Shown piece after piece: positions 15,414 to 25,700 of a stretch of DNA of 64,000 bases (position 1 is its first letter; each line of letters opens with the position of its first letter). The notes under the pieces were generated by a model. That model was not told the origin of the DNA. It made no database searches and was given only the letters and a program-made list of their open reading frames with translations. This stretch comes from Paraburkholderia caffeinilytica (GTDB lineage Bacteria; Pseudomonadota; Gammaproteobacteria; Burkholderiales; Burkholderiaceae): assembly GCF_003368325.1 (NCBI RefSeq), contig NZ_CP031466.1, forward strand, positions 3,224,001-3,288,000. Reading direction: 5' to 3'. The position numbers and the translations under genes are program-made.

Positions 15414-16652
15414 GTGACCGACGCCCGCGTGAAGACCCTTCCGCTATCCGCCGCGCGCACCCTGCATCTGGCCGCGCAAGGTTTGCTGACGCCGCCGCGC
15501 CGCAAAGCCGTCAAAGCCGACGTGCTCGACGCGATCCGCCGCATGGCGCAATTGCAGATCGACACGATCCACGTCGTCGCGCGCAGTCCGTATCTGGTGC
15601 TGTTCAGCCGGCTCGGCGCGTATCCGCAGCAATGGCTCGACGAGCATCTCGCCGAAGGCAAGCTGTTCGAATACTGGTCGCATGAAGCCTGTTTCGTCCC
15701 GATCGAAGACTACGCGCTGCTGCGTCACCGCATGCTCGACCCGAGCGACATGGGCTGGAAATACGCAGCGGAGTGGCACAAGAAGCACCGCAAGGACATT
15801 GAGACGCTGCTCGCGCACATCCGCGCAACAGGTCCTGTGCGTTCAGCGGACTTCGCTCGCGAGGCAGGCACCGGCAACGGCTGGTGGGACTGGAAACCGG
15901 AGAAGCGGCATCTGGAAGTGCTGTTCGCGATCGGGCAACTGATGGTGGCCGAGCGGCGTAATTTTCATCGCGTCTACGATCTGACCGAGCGCGTGCTACC
16001 CGGCTGGGACGACGCACGCGACCTGCCGCCACGGGAAGCCGTCGCCGAGGAAGCGTTGCGGCGAACCTGTCGCGCGCTCGGTGTCGTGCGGGCCGATTGG
16101 GTTGCCGATTACTATCGGCTGCCGCGCCGGCCCTATCGCGACGAACTGCGTACGCTCGCCGATCGGGGCGAACTGATCCCGGTGCAAGTAGAAGGCTGGA
16201 AGCAGGACACCTTCGTCCACCGTGAATTCGCACCGATGATCGACGACGCGGCGACCGGCAAGCTTGCGTCAACCGTCACCACGGTGCTGTCGCCGTTCGA
16301 TCCGGTGGTATGGGACCGCAAGCGCGCCGCCGCGCTTTTCGACTTCGACTATGCGATCGAATGCTATACACCGGCGGCGAAGCGCAAATACGGCTACTTC
16401 GTGCTGCCGATTCTGAGCCGGGGGCGCCTGGTCGGTCGCGTGGATGCGAAAGCGCACCGGAGCACCGGCGTGTTCGAACTGAAGTCCTTGCACATCGAAC
16501 CCGGCGTGCGGCTCAGTGCGAGGCTTGCGGGCGATCTGCGCCGCGCTTTGCAGCGCTGTGCGGACTGGCACGGCACGCCGCAACTGGAAATCGCATCCGC
16601 GCCGCCGGAATGGCTTGAGGCGTTGAGCGTGGGCAGCACGACGGAAGCTTAA
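15414..16652 (+). CDS. YcaQ-like winged-helix DNA glycosylase family protein
   Basis: A 412-residue protein of the HTH_42/YcaQ family. E. coli YcaQ and Streptomyces AlkZ unhook interstrand crosslinks and bulky N-alkylated bases. The catalytic QxD-type motif is present as QLQIDTI near residue 44. Tandem winged-helix modules follow, with conserved EYWSHEACFVP and a C-terminal RLVGRVDAKAHR segment. The start is a GTG at 15414. It is monocistronic and converges on the LysE gene. A role in repairing crosslinked or alkylated DNA is inferred from the family; a second alkylation-repair gene (AlkD) lies 32 kb away. Confidence 0.87.
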   Translation: MTDARVKTLPLSAARTLHLAAQGLLTPPRRKAVKADVLDAIRRMAQLQIDTIHVVARSPYLVLFSRLGAYPQQWLDEHLAEGKLFEYWSHEACFVPIEDYALLRHRMLDPSDMGWKYAAEWHKKHRKDIETLLAHIRATGPVRSADFAREAGTGNGWWDWKPEKRHLEVLFAIGQLMVAERRNFHRVYDLTERVLPGWDDARDLPPREAVAEEALRRTCRALGVVRADWVADYYRLPRRPYRDELRTLADRGELIPVQVEGWKQDTFVHREFAPMIDDAATGKLASTVTTVLSPFDPVVWDRKRAAALFDFDYAIECYTPAAKRKYGYFVLPILSRGRLVGRVDAKAHRSTGVFELKSLHIEPGVRLSARLAGDLRRALQRCADWHGTPQLEIASAPPEWLEALSVGSTTEA

Positions 16653-16674
16653 GCGCGCGGCACAAGAGCCGTAA

Positions 16675-17274
16675 TCAATGCAGCGCCGCCCACGCGAGCG
16701 ACAAGGAAAACACGCCCAGCACGATCGACGCGCCACGCTGCATCTTCACCGGATTCAGCCAGGTGAGTTTGCCGCTGCCGAGCGCCGCGCCGAACGCGAT
16801 CCACGCAAGCGCGATCGGCACCAGCAGGCAGGCGAACATCAGCATCGCCATGGCATATGCGGGCAGATGCGTGAACGCAACGGCGGGAAAGATCGTCCCG
16901 GCGAACAACAAACCTTTCGGGTTGAGCAGCGTCGCCACGAATAGCGTGCGCATGCCGCTCGCCTGCTGCGTCGAATCGGGCAAGGCGACCGCCGCGCGCC
17001 ACATATCGACGGCGAGATACGCGATGTACAAGCCGGCCGCCACGCGCAGCAGCGAAGGCAACCACGGCCACGCGTGTGCCGCTTGCGCAAGAAAATGTCC
17101 CCACACGGAAATCGACACGAGATAGCCGGCCAGTTCGGCGGCGATCAGCGGCAACGAACGTTGCATGCCCTGGCGCAACCCGGCCGCCGCGAGCAGCGTA
17201 TTGGTCGGGCCCGGCGTAATCAGCACAACGAGGATGCCGACAGCCAGCAACGCGATAGCGGACGTGGAAAGCAT
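16675..17274 (-). CDS. LysE/RhtB family amino-acid exporter
   Basis: A 199-residue inner-membrane exporter with six hydrophobic helices and the family signature ITPGPTNTLLAA in helix 1. LysE/RhtB proteins export amino acids such as lysine, arginine, threonine or homoserine lactone. The ATG at 17274 fits relatives but has no Shine-Dalgarno sequence: an intrinsic-terminator hairpin ends in T6 exactly at the start codon. Translation may therefore depend on readthrough, or the hairpin may be regulatory. A LysR-type regulator, often found beside lysE, is absent. The substrate cannot be assigned. Confidence 0.87.
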   Translation of the reverse strand: MLSTSAIALLAVGILVVLITPGPTNTLLAAAGLRQGMQRSLPLIAAELAGYLVSISVWGHFLAQAAHAWPWLPSLLRVAAGLYIAYLAVDMWRAAVALPDSTQQASGMRTLFVATLLNPKGLLFAGTIFPAVAFTHLPAYAMAMLMFACLLVPIALAWIAFGAALGSGKLTWLNPVKMQRGASIVLGVFSLSLAWAALH

Positions 17275-17312
17275 AAAAAAGGCGCAATGTTGGAAACAAT
17301 GCGCCTTTTTAT
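17275..17312 (-). terminator. intrinsic terminator / possible attenuator abutting the lysE-like start codon
   Basis: On the minus strand, AAAAAGGCGCA and TGCGCCTTTTT pair around a loop that can pair further (TGTT with AACA), then T6 runs directly into ATG. The sequence is also terminator-shaped on the plus strand. It follows the 85-residue protein gene by about 155 nt. The intervening RNA can fold into at least two more hairpins (a GCGGTG/CACCGC stem enclosing GCGA/TCGC, and a CCGC/GCGG hairpin). Confidence 0.65.
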
Positions 17313-17467
17313 CACAGAGAACCGTGCCGCCGAAAAGCGGAGGTGATTGCGGTGGCGAAATGCATCGCTAAATTGTCACCGCCCATCGCAACAACAAACG
17401 CCTGCTCCACATCGGCGCTTCATGCCGATGCGAACCACGCGCGCCCGCAGGTGGCGCGCCACCGCCT

Positions 17468-17725
17468 TCAGTGCTCCAGTTTCGCGCGCAATTCGCGAGC
17501 GGCTTCCAGCAGCCCCTCATAACCCGAACGGGCGTGCTCCGGCAGATCGGGATCGCCGACGAACGCGCCAAGCGTTTCGATCAGGCTATACAGAATGCCC
17601 TTTGCGGCACCGGAAGCAATGCTGCCGGACGACACCTGCTGGTCCACGTGACTCAGCGCGGCATCGAGGTGTTCCAGGTCGGGCCGGTCGCCCGGGGGCG
17701 GCTGAGGCGTTACGTCTTGCGTCAT
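17468..17725 (-). CDS. small hypothetical protein (85 aa)
   Basis: An 85-residue acidic, mainly helical soluble protein: a Pro-rich N-terminus, then amphipathic helices (DLEHLDAALSHVDQQV, GYEGLLEAARELRAKL). The ATG at 17725 is preferred because GAGAAG lies upstream; an in-frame ATG exists at 17749. No family is recognised. It may share a transcript with the downstream LysE gene through the intervening terminator-like leader. Confidence 0.6.
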   Translation of the reverse strand: MTQDVTPQPPPGDRPDLEHLDAALSHVDQQVSSGSIASGAAKGILYSLIETLGAFVGDPDLPEHARSGYEGLLEAARELRAKLEH

Positions 17726-17846
17726 GATGAATCTTCTCTCCGGTCCCATGCATCAGTGAACAAAGCCATCCTTACACGTTGTTATATACCGATCGCGCGC
17801 CGGCGTCCATTCGTGATCGGACTCAGCGCGATTCGCATGATCCACG

Positions 17847-20030
17847 TTAAGGTGTCCACCGATACATCAGGATTTTCGCGCGCGCGTCGTCTTCCAGCAG
17901 GACGACGTATTCGCCATTGTCACGCTGCACGGCGCTGATGCCGAGGTAGACATCCACCCAGCCACTGGTGTTGCCGACGCTCGCCCCCGGCGTCATATAG
18001 CCGATCGCCTGCCCGGTGCGCGTGTCGTACACATCCACCTTCGCGGTGTACAACTCGGCGACGAAAATGTAATTGCCTGCCACCGCGACGCCGACCGTCG
18101 TGGTCTGCGGATTGGTCTGCGTGTTCCATGGCAACGAGACTGTGTATTGCTGCGCCGGTGTGCCGGAACTCCAGTTGTCATAGCGCGCCAGCACCGGACC
18201 CGCCTCCTTCCAGTGCGTCGAATCCCACGGGATCGCGCTCGTGAAACCGGATATGTACATGGTGTCGGTCGCGGCGATATAGACGATCCGCGCAATCCGC
18301 GTGAACGGTTGCGGCATCGCGAACATCTTCGAGCTTGCGTACGTGTAGATCGGATTGCCGGCCGAGTCGAGACCTTGCAACGGCATCTCGCGGATGCCGC
18401 TCTTCGGCGTGGCGAGCCACACGTTGCCGGGCGTATCGACCCACCAGAAGCCGTTGCCGACCGTGCTGCCCGTCGATGGATTGCTGCTGATCTCGCTCGC
18501 GTCGACCGTGCCGTCGCCATTGCTGTCGCGCCACAGCCATTCGCCATACGTCGGCTGCCCTGCGGGCCACGAGCCCGGCAGCGGATTTTGCGCCAGCAAG
18601 CCGGACGGAATCGCCACTTCGCCATGCGCCGCGTCGAAGCGATAGACGTTCAGATAATGCGCGCCCGGATCGAGCGTGTAGAGATAGCGCCGACCGTCGA
18701 TTCGCCGCACCATCGGTTCGCCGCGCACGCCACGCGGTTCGTGAAACGCCGGGTCGTCGGGATACGCGAAACGATCGAGCGTGAAGCCCACATACGACCA
18801 TTCCCGGCCTACCGGCTGGCGGTAATCGAGCGTGAAGCGCTTCGAGCCGGTGTAGACCGAATTCGGCGTCGCCGGATCGAACCCCGCGCTATCGACAAAG
18901 GTCAGGCCGTACAGGCGCCAGTTGAAGGCATGCGAGCCGAGCACAAAGCTTTCGAGCACAGCCCCTTGACCGACCGATGCCGAGCCGAGCGGCCTTGGAC
19001 CTTCGCCATTCTGCGCGACGTACAGATTGCCTGCGGGATCGACACCCAGGCCAGTGATGCCATTGAATCGCCAGTTGCCCGGCACACCCTTGACCGCGTG
19101 GAAGATGCCATTGCGCGTGCCGATCGACTCGGCGATTCGCGGCTGGCCGTCGGCATACTTGTTGAAGACGAGAATCTGTTGCGCCGGTCCATTGTCGGCG
19201 ACCAGGATTTGCCCGGACGGCGAGATTGCGATGTCGGTCGGCACCGTGCCGGCGGGCAACGGCACGGTGCCGGAGAGCGCGGTGCCGTTGGCGGCATAAT
19301 GCAGAATGCTTAGGTTTCCAGATGAGACACCGCTCATCACCCACAGCGTCGAATCGGTATCCAAAGCGATTCGCCCTGGCGAGGGCACATTCCATGAGCG
19401 CAGGCGCCGCATCGATGCGGCATCGAACACGACGATCCGGCTGTTGTACGTATCGGCGACATACAGTTCGGTATCGGTAGCGGCCATCCCGCGAATGCCC
19501 GCATCGGTGCCGGTGGTCACTGCGTTCAGCCGCAGGAAACTGTTCTTTGTCGCGTTGGCGCTATTGCCGATGCCGCTCGTGAAAGGCGCGCCAGTCGCCA
19601 GATTGGCAAGCGTGCGACGCGTAATGCCGAACCACGTCTGGTTGGCCGGCGGATAGTCCGCGCCGACGAGTCCATTGTTCTCGTTGCCGATCGACATTGC
19701 CGCGTACAGGTAGGTATGGTTCGTCGCGACCGCATCGCCGCCGGCGGCGCCCCAGCCGTGTGTCGAACCGGCCACGGCGATCTTGTCGCCCGCACGGTAC
19801 GCGGCAATTTCGCTGCCGCTTTCATCCCAGGGGGCGTTGGTATAAACGGTGCCGTCGGCGCCGACGCTGATCGCCTGAATGTCCTGCTGCATCCACTTGC
19901 CATCGCCGAAACCAAAGCTATTGCCGATCCAGGACGTGGTGTAGCTGAGTTGCGATTGTCCGGATGCGTTGAGAGGAAGCAGACTGTGGACGACAAGAAC
20001 CGCGACGCCAAGGCGAGAGAAGATTTTCAC
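17847..20030 (-). CDS. large secreted NHL/beta-propeller-like protein
   Basis: A 727-residue exported protein. The GTG start at 20030 follows an AAGGAA site and leads into a signal peptide ending near ASG|QS. The mature chain contains repeated blade-like units such as DIAISPSGQILVADNG, GLGVDPAGNLYVAQNG and ELYVADTYNSRIVVFD, typical of NHL or SMP-30-like beta-propellers, which bind carbohydrate or protein ligands or act as lyases. A calcium-binding-like loop, DSNGDGTVDASE, is also present. It has no operon partner. The function is unknown; a periplasmic or surface ligand-binding role is inferred. Confidence 0.75.
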   Translation of the reverse strand: MKIFSRLGVAVLVVHSLLPLNASGQSQLSYTTSWIGNSFGFGDGKWMQQDIQAISVGADGTVYTNAPWDESGSEIAAYRAGDKIAVAGSTHGWGAAGGDAVATNHTYLYAAMSIGNENNGLVGADYPPANQTWFGITRRTLANLATGAPFTSGIGNSANATKNSFLRLNAVTTGTDAGIRGMAATDTELYVADTYNSRIVVFDAASMRRLRSWNVPSPGRIALDTDSTLWVMSGVSSGNLSILHYAANGTALSGTVPLPAGTVPTDIAISPSGQILVADNGPAQQILVFNKYADGQPRIAESIGTRNGIFHAVKGVPGNWRFNGITGLGVDPAGNLYVAQNGEGPRPLGSASVGQGAVLESFVLGSHAFNWRLYGLTFVDSAGFDPATPNSVYTGSKRFTLDYRQPVGREWSYVGFTLDRFAYPDDPAFHEPRGVRGEPMVRRIDGRRYLYTLDPGAHYLNVYRFDAAHGEVAIPSGLLAQNPLPGSWPAGQPTYGEWLWRDSNGDGTVDASEISSNPSTGSTVGNGFWWVDTPGNVWLATPKSGIREMPLQGLDSAGNPIYTYASSKMFAMPQPFTRIARIVYIAATDTMYISGFTSAIPWDSTHWKEAGPVLARYDNWSSGTPAQQYTVSLPWNTQTNPQTTTVGVAVAGNYIFVAELYTAKVDVYDTRTGQAIGYMTPGASVGNTSGWVDVYLGISAVQRDNGEYVVLLEDDARAKILMYRWTP

Positions 20031-20411
20031 GACGGTATTTCCTTGCGAGGTGCGAAGCGCGCACGGCCGGCGTGTCCGGCGCGCCATCGCATGTATGCGG
20101 ATCGATTAGCTATCGCACATACGTGAACGTTGACGTTTTATCCTCGCATGGAAAGAGCGGAAATTTATTCGCAAAAAATTCGCGGTAAGGAGTTGATCGC
20201 TTAAACAATTCGAAGCGCATAGCTTTGCGCGGGAAAGCGGCGTTGTTTGCTCTTGAGTCTCACTTGATGGGTTTATCGTCGCGCGTCGCGCAGGTTGGTG
20301 GTCCTCTTCGCGCTCTTGTATGGCGGTTCGGTGATGCTGGGATCATCTTGGTGTTTGGGATTTTCTTGTGTTGTTCTTGTGTTGTTCTTGTGTTGTTAGT
20401 GGTCTATTAGT

Positions 20412-20640
20412 GTTGCCCCTGTGCGGGGCGGCACTTACTTTCTTTGCCGCCGCAAAGAAAGATAAGCAAAGAAAGCGGCTCACACCAATCATGCTAAGTG
20501 GGCACCGTTGTCTGGATGGGGTAGTGGCTCCGTGGAGTCTGTGTTCGTGCACCTTCCCGCGCTTGTGACAAGGGTGTCATTCTTCCGGCGGCGCTGCGCG
20601 CGCCGAAGCCTACTTCTTAAAACCGTCCGGTTGACTTTTT
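20412..20640. repeat. dispersed non-coding GC-rich repeat element (Burkholderia type)
   Basis: The region around 20425-20480 contains self-complementary CTTTCTTTGCCGCCGCAAAG and a nearby AAGCAAAGAAAGCGGCTCAC. I recall similar stretches many times over in Burkholderia and Paraburkholderia genomes. No long frame with a ribosome-binding site is present in 20031-20690. A short TTCTTGTGTTG-type direct repeat lies just before it (about 20363-20400). The family assignment is from memory. Confidence 0.5.
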
Positions 20641-20694
20641 CGGCGCTGGGGGTTGTTTGGCGAAGCGCTTGCCGTTGCACGCTTCGCGTTTTTT

Positions 20695-20766
20695 CTTCTC
20701 CTGGAAAAGCTCACTGGTGAAATTTTCAGCTCACTTTTTTGCTCCCGGAAAGACTCACCTTTAAGG
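20695..20766 (+). ncRNA. anti-Shine-Dalgarno hairpin array, three diverged units
   Basis: Three units follow one another: TCTCCTGGAAAAGCTCACTG, AATTTTCAGCTCACTTTTTT and CTCCCGGAAAGACTCACCTT. The last overlaps the stop codon of the opposite-strand DMT transporter. The middle unit is degenerate. Spacing is 20-25 nt, tighter than in the other arrays. Confidence 0.45.
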
Positions 20767-21687
20767 CTGTCTGTGCAGGCGCTGTCGACCGGACGGTTGA
20801 TCACGCCGCACAAAAATGCGTCGCGTGAGATCGAACGCCACCAGATTGCCCGCCACCACCAGCAGGAGTCCAAGCACCGCCAACCCGGACCATCGGTAGC
20901 CTTCGAATACCGTCGACGCCGCCAGCGCCACAATCGGAAACAACACGGTGCAATAGGCGGCCCGCTCCGGCCCGATGCGTCCGACCAGCATCAGATACGC
21001 GGTAAAGCCGATCACCGAGCCGAACACGGCCAGGTAAGCGAGCGCGCCGAGATAACGCGCGTCAGGCTCGATGGAGAAAGAAAAGCCGGCCAGCGCGCTG
21101 CCCACCGTCAAGATGCCGGCGCCGATCAGCATCGCCCAGCTATTGGTGGCGAACGGGTGCAGGCCCATCGATTGCATCCGGCTCGACAGCAGATTGCCCG
21201 CCGAAAAGCACAAAGTGCCAAGGAACGCGATCGCGAGTCCCAACCATACCGTGTGATCGCCCAGGTGCCCTGCCATCTGCTGGACGAACAGGCACACGAT
21301 GCCGACCAGCCCCAACGCCGCCCCGGCAATCGCCGACGGTTGCAAAGGACGGCCCATGAAAAGCCGGCCGTTGATCGAGTTCAGCAGCGGCGCAGTGGAA
21401 AACACCACCGCGACGAGGCCACTCGGCACCACCTGCTCGGCATAGTAGAAGCACAGAAAGTTAAGACAGAAGAGCGCCAGACCTTGCGCGGCCAGGAAGC
21501 GCCAGGCGGCGCGCGGCGGCCAGATCGGCCGGCGCATGATGCGCAGCAGCGCGAACAGCACGAGCGCCGCGATCCAGAAACGCCACGCAATCGACACCGG
21601 CGGCGGCACCGCCCCCAGTTGCCATTTGATCGCGATCCACGTGGTGCCCCAGATCAGCACGGTGACGGCATAGAGCGAAAGATTCAT
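20761..21687 (-). CDS. DMT superfamily (EamA) transporter
   Basis: A 308-residue inner-membrane protein with ten predicted helices built from two EamA repeats (5+5). The N-terminus MNLSLYAVTVLIWGTTW carries the typical WGTTW motif and the second repeat ends AVLGLLLVVAGN. DMT carriers export or exchange amino acids and metabolites. It is divergent from an AraC-type regulator, which probably controls it; a 160-bp spacer with an 8-bp inverted repeat separates them. The substrate is unknown. Confidence 0.88.
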   Translation of the reverse strand: MNLSLYAVTVLIWGTTWIAIKWQLGAVPPPVSIAWRFWIAALVLFALLRIMRRPIWPPRAAWRFLAAQGLALFCLNFLCFYYAEQVVPSGLVAVVFSTAPLLNSINGRLFMGRPLQPSAIAGAALGLVGIVCLFVQQMAGHLGDHTVWLGLAIAFLGTLCFSAGNLLSSRMQSMGLHPFATNSWAMLIGAGILTVGSALAGFSFSIEPDARYLGALAYLAVFGSVIGFTAYLMLVGRIGPERAAYCTVLFPIVALAASTVFEGYRWSGLAVLGLLLVVAGNLVAFDLTRRIFVRRDQPSGRQRLHRQP

Positions 21688-21695
21688 GATGAAGC

Positions 21696-21733
21696 CTGCA
21701 GCAGCAAAAAGCGGAAGCCCTACTATGCTGCAG
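21696..21733. promoter_or_regulatory. inverted repeat in the DMT/AraC divergent spacer
   Basis: CTGCAGCA (21696-21703) and TGCTGCAG (21726-21733) are perfect inverted copies 22 bp apart, between the divergent transporter and AraC genes. A role as an AraC-type operator is inferred from position only. Confidence 0.3.
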
Positions 21734-21847
21734 CGCCGGCGGCCGCACTTGTCCAGGATTGCGCACTTTTTCGCCGGAGCGAGCGGCCGGCGACCGCTCG
21801 CCCTATACTGGCACCTGCCCTGTCATCGAACACATCCCGCTCGTCCC

Positions 21848-22768
21848 GTGAACGCCAGACCGCCCGCCACCGTGATCGAATCCACCGAAACGCCGTTCGG
21901 CCTTCAGTCGGTCTGTCACACGCTGCAGAGCGCCAACGCGAATCTGGAACGCTTCGCGTGGCTCGGCGACCGGCTCGCCATCGCCGTCTGGACCCGCGAC
22001 ATCGAGGAAGCCGAGACCATCTACGAACAGCCCGGCCATCACACGCTGTCGTGCTACCTGGACGGCGGCTATCGCACCGAGCGTCAGAAGATGCCCGGGC
22101 GCTACGGCGCGCCGTCGCGGCTCTGCGCGTTGCCCGGCGAGCATGAATCGCGCTGGTGGGTGCGCGGCCATATGCATTTCATGCATCTTTACTTCCTGCC
22201 CGAACACTTCACGCAGCGCGCCGTGCAGGAACTCGATCGCGAACCGCGCGAGCTGACGCTGGCCGATCGCACTTATTTCGAAGACGCCCGCATCGCGAGC
22301 CTGTGTCAATCACTGGCCAATGAAGACTGGCAAGACCCCGATGGCCTGCTGCGCACCAATGAAACCGCGCATCAGGTGTTGAGTCTGCTGCTGCGCGCAC
22401 AAGGCGTGCGTCGCACGGATGCGGCGCTCAAGGGCGGCCTGTCGGTCGCGACTCGCCGGCGCTTGCGCGATTACATCGAGAACCATCTCGCGCAGACCCT
22501 CACACTCGGCGAGCTTGCCGGTGTGGCGGCGTTGTCGGAGTTTCATCTGGCGCGCATGTTCCGCGCGTCGTTCGGACTCCCGCCTGCTGCGTGGATCGCG
22601 CAGCAACGGCTCGAACGCGCACGCACGCTGCTGCGCACGACGACACTGCCGCTCGCGCAAGTCGCCGAACAATGCGGCTATGCGAACGCCAGTCATTTCA
22701 GCCATCGTTTCCGTGAAAGCGTCGGCGTGGCGCCGACGGCGTATCGGCAGGTGGTGGGGGCCGGATAG
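21848..22768 (+). CDS. AraC family transcriptional regulator
   Basis: A 306-residue regulator. The N-terminal 195 residues form a variable ligand-binding region. The C-terminal ~100 residues are the AraC/XylS double helix-turn-helix (TLGELAGVAALSEFHLARMF, then AEQCGYANASHFSHRFRESV). The GTG at 21848 is selected because upstream in-frame sequence is Arg-rich and lacks family resemblance. It is divergent from the DMT exporter, its probable target. The ligand is unknown. Confidence 0.85.
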   Translation: MNARPPATVIESTETPFGLQSVCHTLQSANANLERFAWLGDRLAIAVWTRDIEEAETIYEQPGHHTLSCYLDGGYRTERQKMPGRYGAPSRLCALPGEHESRWWVRGHMHFMHLYFLPEHFTQRAVQELDREPRELTLADRTYFEDARIASLCQSLANEDWQDPDGLLRTNETAHQVLSLLLRAQGVRRTDAALKGGLSVATRRRLRDYIENHLAQTLTLGELAGVAALSEFHLARMFRASFGLPPAAWIAQQRLERARTLLRTTTLPLAQVAEQCGYANASHFSHRFRESVGVAPTAYRQVVGAG

Positions 22769-22781
22769 GGGCCGACCGCCC

Positions 22782-25700
22782 TCATTGCAAAGCCATTGCC
22801 AATACGCGCGCCACATGGATTGCGTCAACGCCCGCGCCATCATGAATCTGATGCCGGCAACTCGTGCCGTCGGCGACCATCACCGTATTGCCGTCGATCT
22901 TGCGCACCGCGGGCAGCAGTGAAAGTTCCGCCATGGCCTGCGATGTTGCGTAATGCTCGGCTTCGTAACCGAAGCTGCCTGCCATCCCGCAGCACGACGA
23001 CTCGACCGTCGACACCCTCAGCTCAGGAATCCACTTCAGCACGGTTTGCACGGGCGTGAACGCATCGAAGGCCTTTTGATGGCAGTGGCCGTGTACGAGC
23101 GCCTGCTCCTTCGCCAGCGGCTTCAACGCAAGCTGCAAGCGCCCGGCCTGTTCCTCATGCACCAGAAACTCTTCGAACAGGAATGCCAGTTTCGACAGAC
23201 GCTGCGCTTCCTCACCGAATCCATAGTGCAGAAACTCGTCGCGCAACGACAGCAAACACGACGGCTCCAACCCGACGATCGGCACGCCACGCGCCACAAA
23301 CGGCTTGAACAGATCGAGCATGCGCCGCGCCTCCTGCTTCGCTTCATCGACCAGACCGGCCGCGAGGAAGGTGCGGCCGCAACACACCGGCCGCTCGCCC
23401 GGTCGCGTATTGAAGTGCACCGTGTAACCGGCAGCCTCGAGCACCTGTAGCGCGGCGCGCGCGTTTTCAGGCTCCATGTTGTTGTTGAACGTGTCGACGA
23501 ACAACAGCACTTCTTTCAGCGCACCGCCTCGAGGCGGTTTGGCCGTCACTGCGCCAGACAGAAACGATGTCTTGAACCGCGGCAACGTGCGTTCGGGTGC
23601 AAAGCCTATCGCGCGTTTGAACCACGCCGACAACACCGGCACGTTATCGGCCAGCGCCATCAAACCCGGCACGCGGCTCGCCATTCCCGCATAGCGTGGC
23701 ATGAAGGCCACCAGCTTGTCGCGCAGACGCAGCCCATGCCGTTTGACGCGCGCCGCCCGCGCCTCGATCTTGAACTTCGCCATGTCGACGCCCGTCGGGC
23801 AGTCGCGTTTGCAGCCCTTGCACGAGACGCACAGATCGAGCGTGTCCTTGACGTCGTCGCTGGCAAGTCCTCCTTCGCCGAGTTGTCCGGAAATCGCGAG
23901 ACGCAACGTGTTCGCACGTCCTCGCGTCACATGTTGCTCATCCTTCGTCACGCGATAACTCGGGCACATGGTGCCCGCGTCGAACTTGCGGCAATGGCCG
24001 TTGTTGTTGCACATCTCGACGGCCTTCGCGAGACCGCCCGACAGATCGTTGCCGCTGCCCGGCAACGTCTCCTGCCCCGTCAGCGGATCGCGTTCGACGT
24101 TCCATGCGGACCAGTCGAGCGCGGTCTCGATCCGCTGCGCCTGATAGCCCGGTGCAAAGCGGAAATTGCGCGCGTCGTCCATCTTCGGCGGACGCACGAT
24201 CTTGTCGGGATTGAAGCGATTATCCGGATCGAACAGCGTCTTGATCTCGGTGAACGCCTGGTTCAGGCGTGGTCCGTATTGCCACGCCACCCATTCGCCG
24301 CGGCACAGGCCGTCGCCGTGTTCACCGGAATACGCGCCCTTGTACTCGCGCACCAGCGCCGCCGCTTCTTCGGCGATGGCACGCATCTTCACCGCACCGT
24401 CGCGCCGCATATCGAGAATCGGCCGCACGTGCAGCGTGCCGACGCTTGCATGCGCGTACCAGGTGCCTTCCGTGCCGTGGCGGTGAAACACGTCGGTCAA
24501 ACGGCTCGTGTATTCCGCCAGATGTTCGAGCGGCACCGCGCAATCTTCGATGAAGGAGACCGGCTTGCCGTCGCCCTTCATGCTCATCATGATGTTCAGC
24601 CCGGCTTTGCGGACTTCCCACAGCGCTTTCTGTTCGTTCGCGGCAGGCATCTCGACAACTGAATCGGGCAAGCCAAGATCGGCCATCAGTTCGGTGAGTT
24701 GCTTGAGAGACGCAAGTTGCCGGTCGCGGTCCTCGCCCGCGAATTCCACCAGCAGGATCGCTTGCGGCTCGCCGACCAGCGCCTTCTCGATCACCGGCCG
24801 GAAGGCGGGATTGCTCATCGCCAGATCGATCATGGTGCGATCGACCAGTTCCACGGCCACCGGCTTCAGCTTGACGATGTGCTGTGTGAGATCCATCGAC
24901 TGCCAGAAGGTCGGGAAGTTGACCACGCCAAGCGTCTTATGCGTGGGCAGTGGCGCAAGCTTGAGCGTCAATTGCCGGCTGAACGCAAGCGTGCCTTCCG
25001 AACCGACCAGCAGATGCGCGAGATTCGCGATGCCGTCGTCGGTATAGGCGCGCGGGTTCTGGCAATCGAACACGTCGATGTTGTAGCCCGCGACACGCCG
25101 CAGGACTTTCGGCACGCGCGCCACGATTTCATCGCGCTCACGTTGGGCAATCTGCTTCACGCCCTCGACGATCTGCTGCAAGCGCGCGCCTTGCGGCGCC
25201 TCGCGCAATGACGCAAACCGTGCCTCGCTGCCGTCGGCGAGAATGGCGTCGATCGCTTCGACGTTGTGCACCATGTTGCCGTATTCGATCGAGCGCGAGC
25301 CGCACGAGTTATTGCCTGCCATTCCGCCGATCGTGCATTGCGCCGCCGTCGAAACGTCGACGGGAAACCACAGGCCATGCGGCTTCAGCCATGCGTTCAG
25401 ATGGTCCAGCACGACGCCCGGTTCGACCGTCACCGTGCGCGCGTCGGCATCGAATGCGACGATGTTGTTCAGCCACTTGCTGGTGTCGATCACCAGCGCC
25501 TCGCCGACGGTCTGGCCGCATTGACTCGTGCCAGCGCCACGCGCAAGCAGCGGTACTTTCTCGCTGCGTGCGATTTCCAGCGCGATACGCAGATCGTCCT
25601 GATCGCGCGGCACCACCACGCCGACCGGCGTGATCTGATAGATCGACGCATCGGTCGAATAACGGCCGCGGCTCGCCGCATCGAACAATACGTCGCCGCG

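Noticed and set aside
20363-20400. Short TTCTTGTGTTG tandem repeat as a CRISPR or regulatory array
   Set aside because: The units are 11-12 bp, only two to three copies, without spacers; simple sequence slippage is enough to explain it.
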